DNA of 64,000 nucleotides, taken from positions 1-64,000 of the forward strand of contig CAMAQH010000002.1 of the NCBI GenBank assembly GCA_945860295.1. The letters run 5' to 3'. A program made the translations under genes and the position numbers. Source of the DNA: Prosthecobacter debontii (GTDB taxonomy: Bacteria; Verrucomicrobiota; Verrucomicrobiia; Verrucomicrobiales; Verrucomicrobiaceae). Positions 17,585 to 26,696 of the stretch are shown here, in pieces; within the stretch, counting starts at the first letter, position 1; each line of letters starts with the position of its first letter. Below the pieces are notes generated by a model, which was given only the letters and a program-made list of their open reading frames with translations, was not told where the DNA came from and did no database searches.

Positions 17585-18789
17585 GGTGTGGTTTTTTCGG
17601 GCACAAAGAAACGGCCCATCTTCTCAAGAATCTTCGACCGCAGTTCATCACCATCGACGATACCATTGTGGCGGAAAATGACCTCGCCGTCAGGCGCGAC
17701 GACGATCGTGTAAGGGATCGGGCCGGGCCACTCGGGATCGAGTGCTTGGATCAGGCCATCGGTGTTTGATTCGTTAAAAACATACGCATTGCCTTTGCGT
17801 CCTTCGGCCTTCAGCGAGGGCTTGATTTTATCCGGCACGATTGCGTTATGCTTCTCCAGAAAAGCCTTCACTTCACCGATGGTCTCTGGTGAATCGAGAC
17901 TGATGCTGATGAACTCGAACTCCCGCAGGCCAAACTTCCGTGAGGTGGCGACGAGTTCAGGAAACTCCTTCACACACGGCCCGCACCAAGTGGCCCAGAC
18001 GTTGAACATGCGCACCTTGTTCGTGTCATTCTTGCGCAGTGCCGCCACGCCTTTGGCATCGATCAGTTCCACATCGACTTCACCCTTTTCCCACTTCTCG
18101 TTATCGGCGGTGACTTGGGCGCGCTTGTCGAGCCACTTCGTCGAGCAGCCATGCGGTTTCGTTACTTCCACCGGCACGGGCTTGCCAGCAAGCAGCGCAT
18201 CGAGGGCGTTGCGCGCATCGGGTGCAGTCACGGTGGACTCATCCGCGTAGCGCGAGTCATCGAGCCGGCCTTGATAGCGGAGTTTGCGCTCTTTATCGAA
18301 AATCAAAACGTGCGGAGTGGCCAAGCCGCCATAGGCCAGCGTGATCTTCTGCGTCTCGCCATCATAGAGGTAGGGGAAGGTAAACTCCTGCTCCTTCGCG
18401 TGCCGCTTCATCTCGGGGAAGCTGTCGTTGTAGATTGAGTACCCCAGCTCATCGGCTCGCAGTGCCGCTGGATCATTGGGATTGATCGCCACGAGTTGCA
18501 GACCTTGGCTTTTGTACTCCTTCACCAGCTTCTTGATGCGCCCCTCGACGGCCTGTGAGGTCGGGCAATGATTGCTGAGAAAAGCGATCATGAGCAGATC
18601 GGCATCCGCATATTCTTTGAGCGTGTGCTTCTCTTCATCAATGCCGAGCAGATCGAAGTCCGGCGCTGCATCACCGATCTTCAACTCGTGAAAACCCTCC
18701 GGCATGGACGATGCAAGCTTCTTCGGTTTCTCCGCCGTCTGGGCGAGCGCCAGAACGGGAAGCAGGAGGCAAAGGGTGAGCAATTTCAT
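17581..18789 (-). CDS. secreted protein with two thioredoxin-fold domains
   Basis: The 402-residue protein starts with a signal peptide (MKLLTLCLLLPVLALAQ). Domain 1 (about residues 35-205) is a redoxin/AhpC-TSA fold with NHCPTS, a single-cysteine peroxiredoxin-like site. Domain 2 (about 215-395) is a TlpA-like thioredoxin fold with the CXXC site WCGPC and the cis-proline region GPIPYTIVV. A link with CSTKWL lies between them. The protein probably handles disulfides or peroxide in the periplasm. Redoxin proteins with the HCPTS motif are frequent in Verrucomicrobia and Planctomycetes. It is coupled to the TPR gene downstream. Confidence 0.86.
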   Translation of the reverse strand: MKLLTLCLLLPVLALAQTAEKPKKLASSMPEGFHELKIGDAAPDFDLLGIDEEKHTLKEYADADLLMIAFLSNHCPTSQAVEGRIKKLVKEYKSQGLQLVAINPNDPAALRADELGYSIYNDSFPEMKRHAKEQEFTFPYLYDGETQKITLAYGGLATPHVLIFDKERKLRYQGRLDDSRYADESTVTAPDARNALDALLAGKPVPVEVTKPHGCSTKWLDKRAQVTADNEKWEKGEVDVELIDAKGVAALRKNDTNKVRMFNVWATWCGPCVKEFPELVATSRKFGLREFEFISISLDSPETIGEVKAFLEKHNAIVPDKIKPSLKAEGRKGNAYVFNESNTDGLIQALDPEWPGPIPYTIVVAPDGEVIFRHNGIVDGDELRSKILEKMGRFFVPEKTTP

Positions 18790-18831
18790 AACAGCGGCGA
18801 TTACAACGCACGAAGCAACGTTTGCTCCAGA

Positions 18832-20835
18832 CTATTTTTTCCACTGCCAGGCTTCATCAAAGAAACCCGCATCAGGAATGCCACCCGGCGAGCGGGCGGT
18901 CTTTGGCTGATTGAGATCGACCACCGCCCAGTCCGGCAGCTTGGCGACCTGGCGGGCGTTGTTCAGGTAGTCGTATTCGCGATAAGTAAAACTGCTGTTG
19001 ATGACGATGTAGCGCTTTGGGTTCAGCGGATTCGGATAGACGAGGACGGGCGCATGATTCGCAGCATCGTAAGTCTTGCCGTTGGCGATGAGCTTGTCCT
19101 TGGTCCAAATGATCGGCAGCTTGCCGATGATCTTTGCGAGCACCGTATTGCTCTGTGGATCACCCCACAAAACAAGGTTGTTGGCGGCGATGTCGGCATC
19201 GCTGATTGCCTTGTCATCCTTGGCTGGTGCATCACCACGGAACTGACGCCGCCACTCAAACACGGCGCGTTCCATCTCCGCCTTCGACCACGCGCCAACC
19301 TTCTCATTCAGCGCTGCGCCTGTGGGCTTCACAAACAAAAAGCTATCCATGAAAGCATCATCAATCGGGCCGGAAAGGCCGTGCTGCTTCACGAGCTTAC
19401 CGTCTTCATGAGCCGTCAGTGTCTGCTGCCACTTGCCGCCGATGCGGCGCAAATGGACCAGCCATGAGCGATCAGATTTTGGTCGCAGGACTTCGAGCGA
19501 TGTGCCGTCGATCTTCACGGTCGGTTTCTCACGGACACTCAGCGGGCAATGGCCAGGAAGCATGTTGATGGTTAGCGCGGTGGTGTTCTGCGTTTTGATC
19601 GTGACCTCGGCATCGCCGGTGATTTCGGCATGGATGCGGGTGCGCTCCCATTGCTTCTCCAGTTCATCGACCGTGATCCAGTGCATCGTGTTATATCGCA
19701 AGAACCAGGTGGCGAAGTGAACTTCGCGCGGTGTGCGGTCACGTCCGACGGCGGCGATCGCTGCCAGGCGCTTCTCGACTTCGATCAGCGAGTCTGGATG
19801 AATCTTATGCCCGGTTTGTGGGCCTATGATATGCTCCAGGTCGATGTTTTCCATGCGCAGGTACTTCTCCATGATGTCGGCGGCCTGCTTTTGCTTATCG
19901 ATCTCGCCGCTGTAGGCCACGGTCGGTACGTGGAAGAGATTCAGCGCGCTGTCGGTCGCGTTGTACCAATGCCAGAGCGTCTTCTCATACACGGGCACTT
20001 TGGACACATCTTCTGTTTGGAAGACATTTAGAAACTCCGGTGTCTCAGCAAAGCCCGCGCCAGGGTTCGCTGCACACCACTTCTCGGCGTAGTTCACGGC
20101 GAACTGCCACGCGGCGGCACCGCCCATGCTGAAACCACGGACGATCGTGCGATCTTCATCGATGGCGTAAAACTTCTTCGCGTGTTCCAACGCCTCGATC
20201 AGATCGACCTCACCAGCAAATTTGTTCGCGCAGCAGTAGCGGCCATACGGGTGCAAAACGAGCGCGTTTGCCGGCGCGATATTGCCCACCTGCTTGCGAC
20301 GTTGGTCGATAAAGCCCAGCTCGCTGAGCGTCTCGCCACGACCATGACACCAAGCATCGAGACGCGACTGCGCACCGCTATAGCTCTCAGGAATCACCAT
20401 GCCATAAGGCTGCACCGAGGCGTCGATTTTGGACCGATAGCCGCGCACGACGAGTCCCTTCTGCGTGGTCCATGGTGACTGGCCATTTTTGAGCTGTTCC
20501 GCGCGCTGCTTGCCTTCAGCGAGAGCTTCCTGCGCTGACTTGATCTCCGTCAGTTTGTGGACCTCGTTGTGCTTGAGTGCCCAATCCACAGCCTTGAAAT
20601 AGATCTCCACATCTGGCAGCAGATCCGCCAGCTTCGGGTTCTTTGCCTGGGCCTTCACTGCCGCATCAATGGCCGCGCGCAGTTCCGACAAACCCTGCAT
20701 CAGCGCTTTCGCATCAGCCTCAGGCACCGCGACGCCAGGAGGCGGCACGGGCCGCACATTTTCAGCGAGGTTGTCTTTAGGACCGTCGGCGAGAGCTGCC
20801 GTGATGAGGAAGAATGGGAGGAGATGGGATTTCAT
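18832..20835 (-). CDS. large secreted alpha/beta-hydrolase (prolyl oligopeptidase/esterase type)
   Basis: This 667-residue exported protein has a signal peptide (MKSHLLPFFLITAALADG), an N-terminal helical region, and an alpha/beta-hydrolase core. The nucleophile elbow is GFSMGGAAAW, a Gly-x-Ser-x-Gly motif, and the preceding IDEDRTIVR is typical of carbohydrate esterases and peptidases of the S9 clan. A histidine in GPQTGHKIHPDS is a candidate for the catalytic base. The C-terminal 300 residues form a beta-rich region with no assigned function. It may act on plant- or algal-derived polysaccharide esters or peptides. The HslV-like gene lies 4 bases upstream on the same strand. Confidence 0.8.
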   Translation of the reverse strand: MKSHLLPFFLITAALADGPKDNLAENVRPVPPPGVAVPEADAKALMQGLSELRAAIDAAVKAQAKNPKLADLLPDVEIYFKAVDWALKHNEVHKLTEIKSAQEALAEGKQRAEQLKNGQSPWTTQKGLVVRGYRSKIDASVQPYGMVIPESYSGAQSRLDAWCHGRGETLSELGFIDQRRKQVGNIAPANALVLHPYGRYCCANKFAGEVDLIEALEHAKKFYAIDEDRTIVRGFSMGGAAAWQFAVNYAEKWCAANPGAGFAETPEFLNVFQTEDVSKVPVYEKTLWHWYNATDSALNLFHVPTVAYSGEIDKQKQAADIMEKYLRMENIDLEHIIGPQTGHKIHPDSLIEVEKRLAAIAAVGRDRTPREVHFATWFLRYNTMHWITVDELEKQWERTRIHAEITGDAEVTIKTQNTTALTINMLPGHCPLSVREKPTVKIDGTSLEVLRPKSDRSWLVHLRRIGGKWQQTLTAHEDGKLVKQHGLSGPIDDAFMDSFLFVKPTGAALNEKVGAWSKAEMERAVFEWRRQFRGDAPAKDDKAISDADIAANNLVLWGDPQSNTVLAKIIGKLPIIWTKDKLIANGKTYDAANHAPVLVYPNPLNPKRYIVINSSFTYREYDYLNNARQVAKLPDWAVVDLNQPKTARSPGGIPDAGFFDEAWQWKK

Positions 20836-20839
20836 GAGA

Positions 20840-21448
20840 TTAACTTTTGCGCGTCTTCTTGGTTGGCTTGGCTGGTGCAGTTGCTAGATCACACTTGTGG
20901 ATCTCAAAAGGTGCGCCGGTAGCGCTGTCAAACTCGGCGGAAGCACTCAGACCGGCTTTGACGATATCCACGACATCATCACACTGATCATAGACGCTCT
21001 GCATGGCGCCGAGGGCGTAGTCGCGGCCTGAGCCAGCGGCCCAGAATTTATGGAACTGTTGCGCGCTGCGGTAGGAGTAGAGGGCGAAGATGCCGTGAGG
21101 ATTGGCGACGAGGCCGTAGAACTGAGTGGTCTCATACTCTTCTTCTTTCGAGGCCATGGTGGTCATAAAGTACTCGGCCTTCATCCAATGATGCGCGTGG
21201 CGGAAGGTCTCGAAGATCGCGTCTGTGCCTGAGAAATCACGCGGGCGCTCGGGGTTAGCGAAGTAGCTGTTCATCACCACCAAACTCGCCGAGGTGCCGG
21301 TCAGGCCGATGTAGCTATCGGCGATCTTGGTGATCTTGGTTTTATTGACGATGTGATGCGCCTTCTGACGCAGCGAGCCGAGGCAGCTCATGGTATCTGC
21401 GCCGATGCAGGCGACTCCGTTCTTCTGGGCGACAACGATGGTGGACAT
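20840..21448 (-). CDS. HslV/proteasome-like Ntn hydrolase with N-terminal Ser
   Basis: The 202-residue protein reads MSTIVVAQKNGVACIGADT. It aligns with HslV, whose mature form begins TTIV and has GDG at residue 17. After removal of Met1, the residue in the nucleophile position is Ser rather than Thr. The conserved Asp17 and a lysine at 28 are kept, with further lysines at 35 and 37. Later blocks GLTGTSASL and GSGRDYALGAM also match the fold. The C-terminal 30 residues are a Lys/Pro-rich tail not seen in HslV. No HslU ATPase is adjacent. It is likely a self-compartmentalising Ntn hydrolase homologue of unproven activity, co-transcribed with the downstream esterase. Confidence 0.68.
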   Translation of the reverse strand: MSTIVVAQKNGVACIGADTMSCLGSLRQKAHHIVNKTKITKIADSYIGLTGTSASLVVMNSYFANPERPRDFSGTDAIFETFRHAHHWMKAEYFMTTMASKEEEYETTQFYGLVANPHGIFALYSYRSAQQFHKFWAAGSGRDYALGAMQSVYDQCDDVVDIVKAGLSASAEFDSATGAPFEIHKCDLATAPAKPTKKTRKS

Positions 21449-21505
21449 AGAGGCGCCGAGTGTGGCAGAGGCTCAACTCAGCGCAAGCACCACACGCTCG
21501 AACTC

Positions 21506-21915
21506 TCATTTCATCACCGGCTCACCCTGATGCTTTTTGAAGAAGGTGGCAGCGGTGTCCACCGTCTGCGCGCACCAGGGATCACTCATCCGATAGGGCT
21601 GCGGGGCATCCTTGAGCGTGTGAACGGCGGTATCGATGCCGAGAGCTTTGTGATTCTCCATCATCTCTATGCGCCACCTACCTTGAACTCGGCCTGTCGG
21701 GTCGTCATCGCCGTCAGGCCGAACAAATGCCCGTTAGCGGAGCCGCCCATGCAGCCGATGCGCTCGGGGTCGAGCTTGAGTTCCTTGGCATGAGCACGCA
21801 GGCAGCGGAGGGCGGCTTTGCAGTCATGCAGTGCGGCGGCATACTTGGCCTCCGCAGATAGACGATAGCTCACCAGCGCTGTCACTCGCCACTGCAAGCA
21901 AGCGCCGCCCACAGG
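21506..21915 (-). pseudogene. alpha/beta-hydrolase (BD-FAE type) remnant with internal deletion
   Basis: Reading the minus strand from about 21885, one frame gives VTALVSYRLS, then LHDCKAALRCLRAHAKELK, DPERIGCMGGSANGHL and AMTTRQAEF, a standard secreted esterase with its Gly-x-Ser nucleophile elbow. After about 21665 the frame breaks. A different frame gives a typical C-terminus, MENHKALGID, then the acid/His region and FFKKHQGEPVMK, stopping at 21506-21508. Roughly the central part, with the catalytic Asp region, is missing, and the N-terminus with the signal peptide is also lost. I read this as a decayed gene. Confidence 0.6.
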
Positions 21916-22001
21916 AGCACAAGATCGGCACGCACCCGCTGGTGGCCGCCGCGTTTGCTCTCTACCGCCGGACAACCACTGGCAGCCCTAACCAACCATG
22001 A
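21900..22001 (+). pseudogene. C-terminal tail of an unidentified gene
   Basis: A plus-strand frame encodes KRRPQEHKIGTHPLVAAAFA then LYRRTTTGSPNQP and stops at 21999-22001. That stop overlaps the ATG at 21998 of the globin remnant, so it may be the end of a gene formerly coupled to the globin. The upstream part is not recognisable. I cannot name the family. Confidence 0.3.
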
Positions 22002-22299
22002 AACTGATTCTCCCTTTAATCGCCAGCTTTGGCATCGCCGGAAGCAGAAGGAATTCCTCTCGGCCGCCTTGGGTGGTCCCCTGCCCTGGACCGGTAAAGA
22101 CATGCGCAAAGCGCACGACGGCATGGGCCTCACGGAGGTTCACTTCAACGCCATTGCTGAAAACCTCGTGAACACGCTGAAGGATCTCAAAATCCCACAG
22201 GAACTCATCGACCAAGTCGTCGCCGTCGCTCTCACGACGAAGGACGACGTGCTGGGCCGCCCGAAAAAAAGAGCAGAAGGCTTGTCATGGCGGCGGTGA
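21998..22299 (+). pseudogene. group I truncated hemoglobin remnant
   Basis: An ATG at 21998 starts a signal-peptide-like MKLILPLIASFGIAG. A few codons later a different frame (from about 22055) carries EFLSAALGGPLPWTGKDM, AHDGMGL and a C-terminal helix with IPQELIDQVVAV, the second half of a group I truncated hemoglobin. The N-terminal half with the B and C helices is missing and the two parts are out of frame. It is probably a dead globin gene with an internal deletion. The last sense codons before the stop at 22299 are not family-like. Confidence 0.6.
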
Positions 22300-22316
22300 T
22301 GTGAAGAATCGCCGCC

Positions 22317-23795
22317 ATGAAATACATCCTCGCACTCGACCAGGGCACGACCAGCAGCCGCAGCATTGTTTTCGATCACACGGGCAAAGTGATAGCCACG
22401 GCGCAGCGGGAGTTCACGCAGCATTACCCAAAGCCGGGCTGGGTGGAGCATGATGCGGAGGAGATCTGGAGCACCCAACTGCGCACGGCGCAGGAGGTGC
22501 TGAAAAAAGCAAAACTGAAGGCAAAGGACATTGCCGCCATCGGCATCACGAATCAGCGGGAGACGACAGTGGCCTGGGACAAGAAGACCGGGAAGCCGGT
22601 CGGCAAGGCCATCGTGTGGCAGGACCGGCGGACGGCTGGCTATTGTGACAAACTGAAGGCGAAGGGCGCGGCATCGATGATTCGCGAGAAGACGGGGCTG
22701 GTCATCGATGCCTATTTTTCGGCGACGAAGATGCACTGGTTCCTCCAACATGTACCGGAAGCCAAGGCACTGGCGAAAACCGGAAATCTTGCTTTTGGCA
22801 CGATCGACAGTTGGCTGCTGTGGAATCTGACGGGTGGGAAAGTCCACGCCACGGATGTGAGTAATGCCTCACGCACGATGCTCTTCAACATTGGCAAAGG
22901 CGAATGGGACAAGGATTTGTTAAAGCTCTTTGGCGTACCTGCTACAGCGTTGCCGGAAGTGAAGGCCTCCAGCGGTGTGTTTGGGGAGACGACATTGCTT
23001 GGCGGCAGCATCCCCATCGCCGGGATCGCGGGGGACCAACAGGCGGCGTTGTTTGGACAGGTCTGCACGAAGCCGGGTATGGTGAAGAACACGTATGGCA
23101 CCGGCTGCTTCATGCTCATGCACACGGGAGCGAAGCGGATCGAATCAAAAAATAATCTACTAACGACAGTGGCCTGGCAGCTCAGTGGCGGTGAAATTGA
23201 GTATGCGGTGGAAGGCAGTGTCTTCATCGCCGGTGCCGTGGTGCAGTGGCTGCGCGATGGGCTGGGCATCATCAAGAAGTCCTCTGACATCGAAGCTCTG
23301 GCGGCGAAGGTGCCTGATACAGGTGGTGTGTTTCTCGTGCCCGCGTTTGCCGGGCTCGGCGCACCGCATTGGGATCAGCACGCGCGTGGAATTCTCTGCG
23401 GCATAACACGCGGCACGTCGAAGGCGCACATCGCGAGAGCCGCACTGGAAGGAATCGCCTATCAAGTGACGGACATCCTCCACGCGATGCAGGCTGATGC
23501 CGGGGTGAAATTGCGTGAGCTGCGTGTCGATGGCGGTGCGAGCAACAACAACCTGCTCATGCAATTTCAGGCCGATCTGCTCGGTGTGCCCGTGGTGCGT
23601 CCGGTGGTCACGGAAACGACGGCACTCGGCGCGGCCTACCTCGCTGGATTGGGCGTGGGCTATTGGAAAAACCTCGCTGAAATCGCCACGCAATGGCAGT
23701 CGGAAAAGCGTTTTATTTCAACGATGAAAGCCGCTCAGAGCAAATCGTTGCTGGCAGGCTGGAATCGCGCGCTGGAGCGGACGAAGGGCGCTTAG
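22317..23795 (+). CDS. glpK: glycerol kinase
   Basis: GlpK phosphorylates glycerol with ATP to sn-glycerol 3-phosphate. The 492-residue protein has the FGGY-family N-terminus [15 protein letters not shown], the substrate region [12 protein letters not shown] and [15 protein letters not shown], and [10 protein letters not shown]. The ATPase motifs GTYGTG-like (NTYGTGCFM) and the C-terminal signature [18 protein letters not shown] are also present. Length and motifs are normal. Neither glpF nor glpD is adjacent. Its 3' end overlaps the convergent nucleotidyltransferase gene by 4 bases. Confidence 0.97.
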   Translation: MKYILALDQGTTSSRSIVFDHTGKVIATAQREFTQHYPKPGWVEHDAEEIWSTQLRTAQEVLKKAKLKAKDIAAIGITNQRETTVAWDKKTGKPVGKAIVWQDRRTAGYCDKLKAKGAASMIREKTGLVIDAYFSATKMHWFLQHVPEAKALAKTGNLAFGTIDSWLLWNLTGGKVHATDVSNASRTMLFNIGKGEWDKDLLKLFGVPATALPEVKASSGVFGETTLLGGSIPIAGIAGDQQAALFGQVCTKPGMVKNTYGTGCFMLMHTGAKRIESKNNLLTTVAWQLSGGEIEYAVEGSVFIAGAVVQWLRDGLGIIKKSSDIEALAAKVPDTGGVFLVPAFAGLGAPHWDQHARGILCGITRGTSKAHIARAALEGIAYQVTDILHAMQADAGVKLRELRVDGGASNNNLLMQFQADLLGVPVVRPVVTETTALGAAYLAGLGVGYWKNLAEIATQWQSEKRFISTMKAAQSKSLLAGWNRALERTKGA

Positions 23796-24403
23796 CCTTC
23801 GGGGTCTTCCAGGATAACCTGAAGCCGTTGGGCCAGCGAGGCTGGAAAACGACTAGGCCACTCGGCATCAACAAGACCGACGGAAATAAGATCCCGCAGG
23901 TGCATGCGGTCTTTGTCGCGAAAGGAGATGAGTTTCATGCGCACGAGGTCTTCCAAGGGCACAAGCTCAAAGCCTTCGGCGGACTCGGTTTGTCCAAGTT
24001 CAGGCGTGGACTCGACGGCATCGGGTACGGCTTTTTCACCAGCCCAGAGAACATGCACGGCGTCGCGCACTTTCGCGTCAGGGCCATCCAGGAACACATC
24101 CATAGACGCCGCTTTTCCGAGCGAGGCGACGCGGCGATGAACAAAGCCCGCTGACTCCAGCGCGGCGCGAGCCTGCTCCATGTCTTCGCGGCGCAGGAGG
24201 ATGTCCACGTCGCGCGTGTTGCGCACGGCGGCTGCATCCACACGAGAAACCCAGGCGGCCACGGCATTACCGCCGACCACTGCGTAGCGGACGCCAAGCC
24301 GCTCCAGCGCTGAAGCGGCACGTTCGAGCCGTTGTTTCACGTCGTCGATGCCTTGTGCCATGCGTTGCCAGGATACAGGTTGAAGAGCGATTGAGATGCT
24401 CAT
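23792..24403 (-). CDS. nucleotidyltransferase-fold protein
   Basis: The 203-residue protein has an N-terminal helix and then [13 protein letters not shown], followed 15 residues later by TRDVDILLR. This GG...DxD arrangement is the active site of the minimal nucleotidyltransferase superfamily, in which the two Asp residues bind Mg2+. The chosen start [12 protein letters not shown] avoids an unlikely upstream extension. Relatives include AbiEii-type toxins and aminoglycoside adenylyltransferase-like proteins. No antitoxin-like neighbour is seen, so a toxin role is not supported. Confidence 0.75.
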   Translation of the reverse strand: MSISIALQPVSWQRMAQGIDDVKQRLERAASALERLGVRYAVVGGNAVAAWVSRVDAAAVRNTRDVDILLRREDMEQARAALESAGFVHRRVASLGKAASMDVFLDGPDAKVRDAVHVLWAGEKAVPDAVESTPELGQTESAEGFELVPLEDLVRMKLISFRDKDRMHLRDLISVGLVDAEWPSRFPASLAQRLQVILEDPEG

Positions 24404-24455
24404 GGCGTGCAGTCTGCCACAGAGTTCACTGGAACCAAGGGCCATCTTTTAACGC

Positions 24456-25433
24456 TCAATACAGAGCAGTCTCACCTTCGAGCAGGATGCGGACGCGGTC
24501 TTCGAGCTGACGTTGAACGGCGGCGCGGGCAAGGCGCTCGGCAGGTTCGTGAATGGGCTCGCCACCCAGCGGGAAAGTGTCGTGATGCATGGGCACGAGA
24601 TGCTGGGCGCGGAGCATCTCGAAGGCATCGAGCGCCTCTTCAGGATTCATGTGAACGGGGCGACCGCTCGGCGCATCGTAGGCACCGATTGGCATGAGCG
24701 CGAGATCGATGCTGGCTCTTTGACCGATCTCCTTAAAACCTTCGAACATGGAGCTGTCACCACAATGGAAGAGCGTGCGCTCAGTGCTTTCGATGAGATA
24801 GCCGCCAAAGCTGCGGTGCGTGTCGTGGATCATGCGGGCACCCCAGTGCCGTGCAGGAGTGAGTGTGATGTGCAGATCGCGATAGTGAGCGCGCTGCCAG
24901 GTATCGAGCTCGGTGATTTCTCCAAAACCACAGCGCTTGACGAGGCTGCCGACACCCTTGGGCACGATGATGGGCTGCCCGCGCGCTATGCGGCGCAGGC
25001 TGGGCAGATGCAGGTGATCAAAGTGGGCGTGGGTGATGAGCACCAGCTCGGTGGGCGGCAGATCACCCGCCCACAGGCAGGGGTGGCGAACGCGCTTCAC
25101 CGGACCATGCCAGAGCGCCCAGTTGGGGTCGATGATTAGATTCATGCCAGCCATTTGAGCAAAGAAGCCGGCATGTCCGAGCCAGGTGACACCGATTTGA
25201 TCCGAGTCAGCCAGGGGCACACCGTCGAAGAAATGGCTGGGCTTGCGCGGAGCCAGTAGGGTGGGGATGAGCACCTCCCCGAGAAATTGCAGATTGCGCT
25301 GTCGCCAGCCTTCGGTTGGCCGCAGCCCGACCTGGTTTCCATCTTCAACGCGGCGGGAAAAGGAGAAGCTCTTCCTCTCAGGGCGGCTCAGGAGAGGAGG
25401 CCCACCGTGGTCCGGTGCGGGGTCGTGAATCAT
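24456..25433 (-). CDS. MBL-fold metal-dependent hydrolase (NAPE-PLD/UlaG-like)
   Basis: The 325-residue protein has an N-terminal extension and a metallo-beta-lactamase domain. Its metal-binding motif is HAHFDHLH, with further ligands in TPARHWGAR, CGDSSMFEG and MHHDTFPLGG. The region VTWLGHAGFFAQMAG and IIDPNWALW matches the NAPE-PLD/Lactamase_B_2 group. Such enzymes act as phosphodiesterases or lactonases; the substrate is not indicated. The catalytic Asp/His set is complete. It is divergent from the folate gene 117 bases away. Confidence 0.86.
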   Translation of the reverse strand: MIHDPAPDHGGPPLLSRPERKSFSFSRRVEDGNQVGLRPTEGWRQRNLQFLGEVLIPTLLAPRKPSHFFDGVPLADSDQIGVTWLGHAGFFAQMAGMNLIIDPNWALWHGPVKRVRHPCLWAGDLPPTELVLITHAHFDHLHLPSLRRIARGQPIIVPKGVGSLVKRCGFGEITELDTWQRAHYRDLHITLTPARHWGARMIHDTHRSFGGYLIESTERTLFHCGDSSMFEGFKEIGQRASIDLALMPIGAYDAPSGRPVHMNPEEALDAFEMLRAQHLVPMHHDTFPLGGEPIHEPAERLARAAVQRQLEDRVRILLEGETALY

Positions 25434-25550
25434 GGGGCGAATAAGCCTTTAATGAGAAAATCCTAAAGGCCAATGCTTCGGCTGACAACCCTGAAAATCT
25501 TTGCCTTCCATCTTGGCAGAGTGGGGCAGGAAGCGCAGGATGCCCGCCTG

Positions 25551-26123
25551 ATGATGGCGGGGAATGACGATTCATGGACAAAGGCTGGGGTGCGGCGTTC
25601 AATGCGCGCCCTTCTTCGCGCCGTGCGGGAAAGCACGCTTGCAGCATGGACGGCTCAGCTCGTGACGCGGTTGCAGGCGCGGTCGGAGCTTTGGGATAAA
25701 CCTGGAACGGTGGCCATCTTCGGCGGTTTGCGCAGCGAGCCGGACTTCGTATCCACCTTCCTTCCCTGGCTGCGTGAGCGCGGCTGGCGGGTGGTGATGT
25801 TCACCGTTTCAGGCACGGAGCTGCAGCCCGTGGAGGTGCGCGACGAACACGATTTGAAACGCGGCCCGCTCGGCGTGTGGGAACCTGTGGGATCGGAGGT
25901 GCTGCCACTTGAGTCGCTGGATGTGATTCTTGTCCCAGGGCTCGCCTTTGCCCAGAGCATCGGCGCGCGCTTGGGCCGTGGCGGTGGTTTTTATGATCGC
26001 CTGCTGTCGCGGCCAGAGGTCAGGGCGCAGCTCATCGGCATCGCCTTTCAGATGCAATTACTGCCGAACATTCCGTCCGAGGAGCACGATATTTGTGTGC
26101 CGGACATTGTCACTGAGCGGTGA
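25551..26123 (+). CDS. 5-formyltetrahydrofolate cyclo-ligase family protein
   Basis: The enzyme converts 5-formyl-THF to 5,10-methenyl-THF using ATP. The 190-residue product starts at MMAGNDDSWTKAGVRRSMR, where the basic KxxxR helix is the family N-terminus. It contains DVILVPGLAF and the hallmark GRGGGFYDRLL near the C-terminus. It ends with EHDICVPDIVTE, equivalent to the usual EEH-x3-P-T-D motif. A longer frame from 25473 exists but is not family-like. It is a housekeeping folate-salvage enzyme. Confidence 0.9.
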   Translation: MMAGNDDSWTKAGVRRSMRALLRAVRESTLAAWTAQLVTRLQARSELWDKPGTVAIFGGLRSEPDFVSTFLPWLRERGWRVVMFTVSGTELQPVEVRDEHDLKRGPLGVWEPVGSEVLPLESLDVILVPGLAFAQSIGARLGRGGGFYDRLLSRPEVRAQLIGIAFQMQLLPNIPSEEHDICVPDIVTER

Positions 26124-26339
26124 GGGAATGAGGCGCTGCCTGCGCACGTCGCAGGTGTGCATCAACAGAAAGATGTTCTCTGCGGTCGGGCGCAAATTTC
26201 GTGCAGGTGCCGAAACTACCAGCGGATCCTTGGAGCGCGCTATTCGTCTGAGCCGATCAGGAATAGGTAGGCACTCAAGCTTTGACAGCTTGCCGAGTTT
26301 TATCTTGGCAAATGAGCGGTGACTGGCAGCATCAGGGTC

Positions 26340-26696
26340 ATGCTTGAGTCACGCCAAGACCCTATCGCTCCGCGTCATGTGTTTCTGAAGCGGCTGATCC
26401 TGTTTCTCATGCTGGCCATCGGCGTGATCGCGTTTGCCCTCCTACTGGGCATTTTGGGATATCACAGCATCGCTGGATTCTCGTGGGTGGACTCGATCCT
26501 GAATGCTTCAATGATTCTGGGCGGCATGGGGCCGGTCGGAGAGCTGCCCAATGATGATGCGAAGCTTTTTGCCAGTGCGTATGCGCTGTTCAGTGGGCTG
26601 GTTTTTATCTCGGTGATGGGCATCGTTCTAACCCCGGCAGCCCATCGTGCGCTGCACGTTTTTCATCTGGATGAAAAGGATCTCGATCACTCATGA
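26340..26696 (+). CDS. two-helix channel-like membrane protein with no K+ filter
   Basis: The 118-residue protein has two membrane helices, about residues 20-44 (RLILFLMLAIGVIAFALLLG) and about 79-102 (FASAYALFSGLVFISVMGIV). Between them is a pore-helix-like segment with FSWVDSILNASMILGGMG. The arrangement and the HR-rich exit resemble the TM-P-TM pore of bacterial ion channels (Ion_trans_2), but the TVGYG filter is replaced by GGMGPVGE. An upstream GTG at 26319 is a possible longer start; I chose the ATG. The stop overlaps the CoA-binding gene by ATGA. A channel function is uncertain. Confidence 0.7.
   Translation: MLESRQDPIAPRHVFLKRLILFLMLAIGVIAFALLLGILGYHSIAGFSWVDSILNASMILGGMGPVGELPNDDAKLFASAYALFSGLVFISVMGIVLTPAAHRALHVFHLDEKDLDHS

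Noticed and set aside
23792-24403. Possible toxin-antitoxin module at the nucleotidyltransferase gene
   Set aside because: The protein has the fold of some toxins, but no small regulator or antitoxin gene is adjacent on the same strand.
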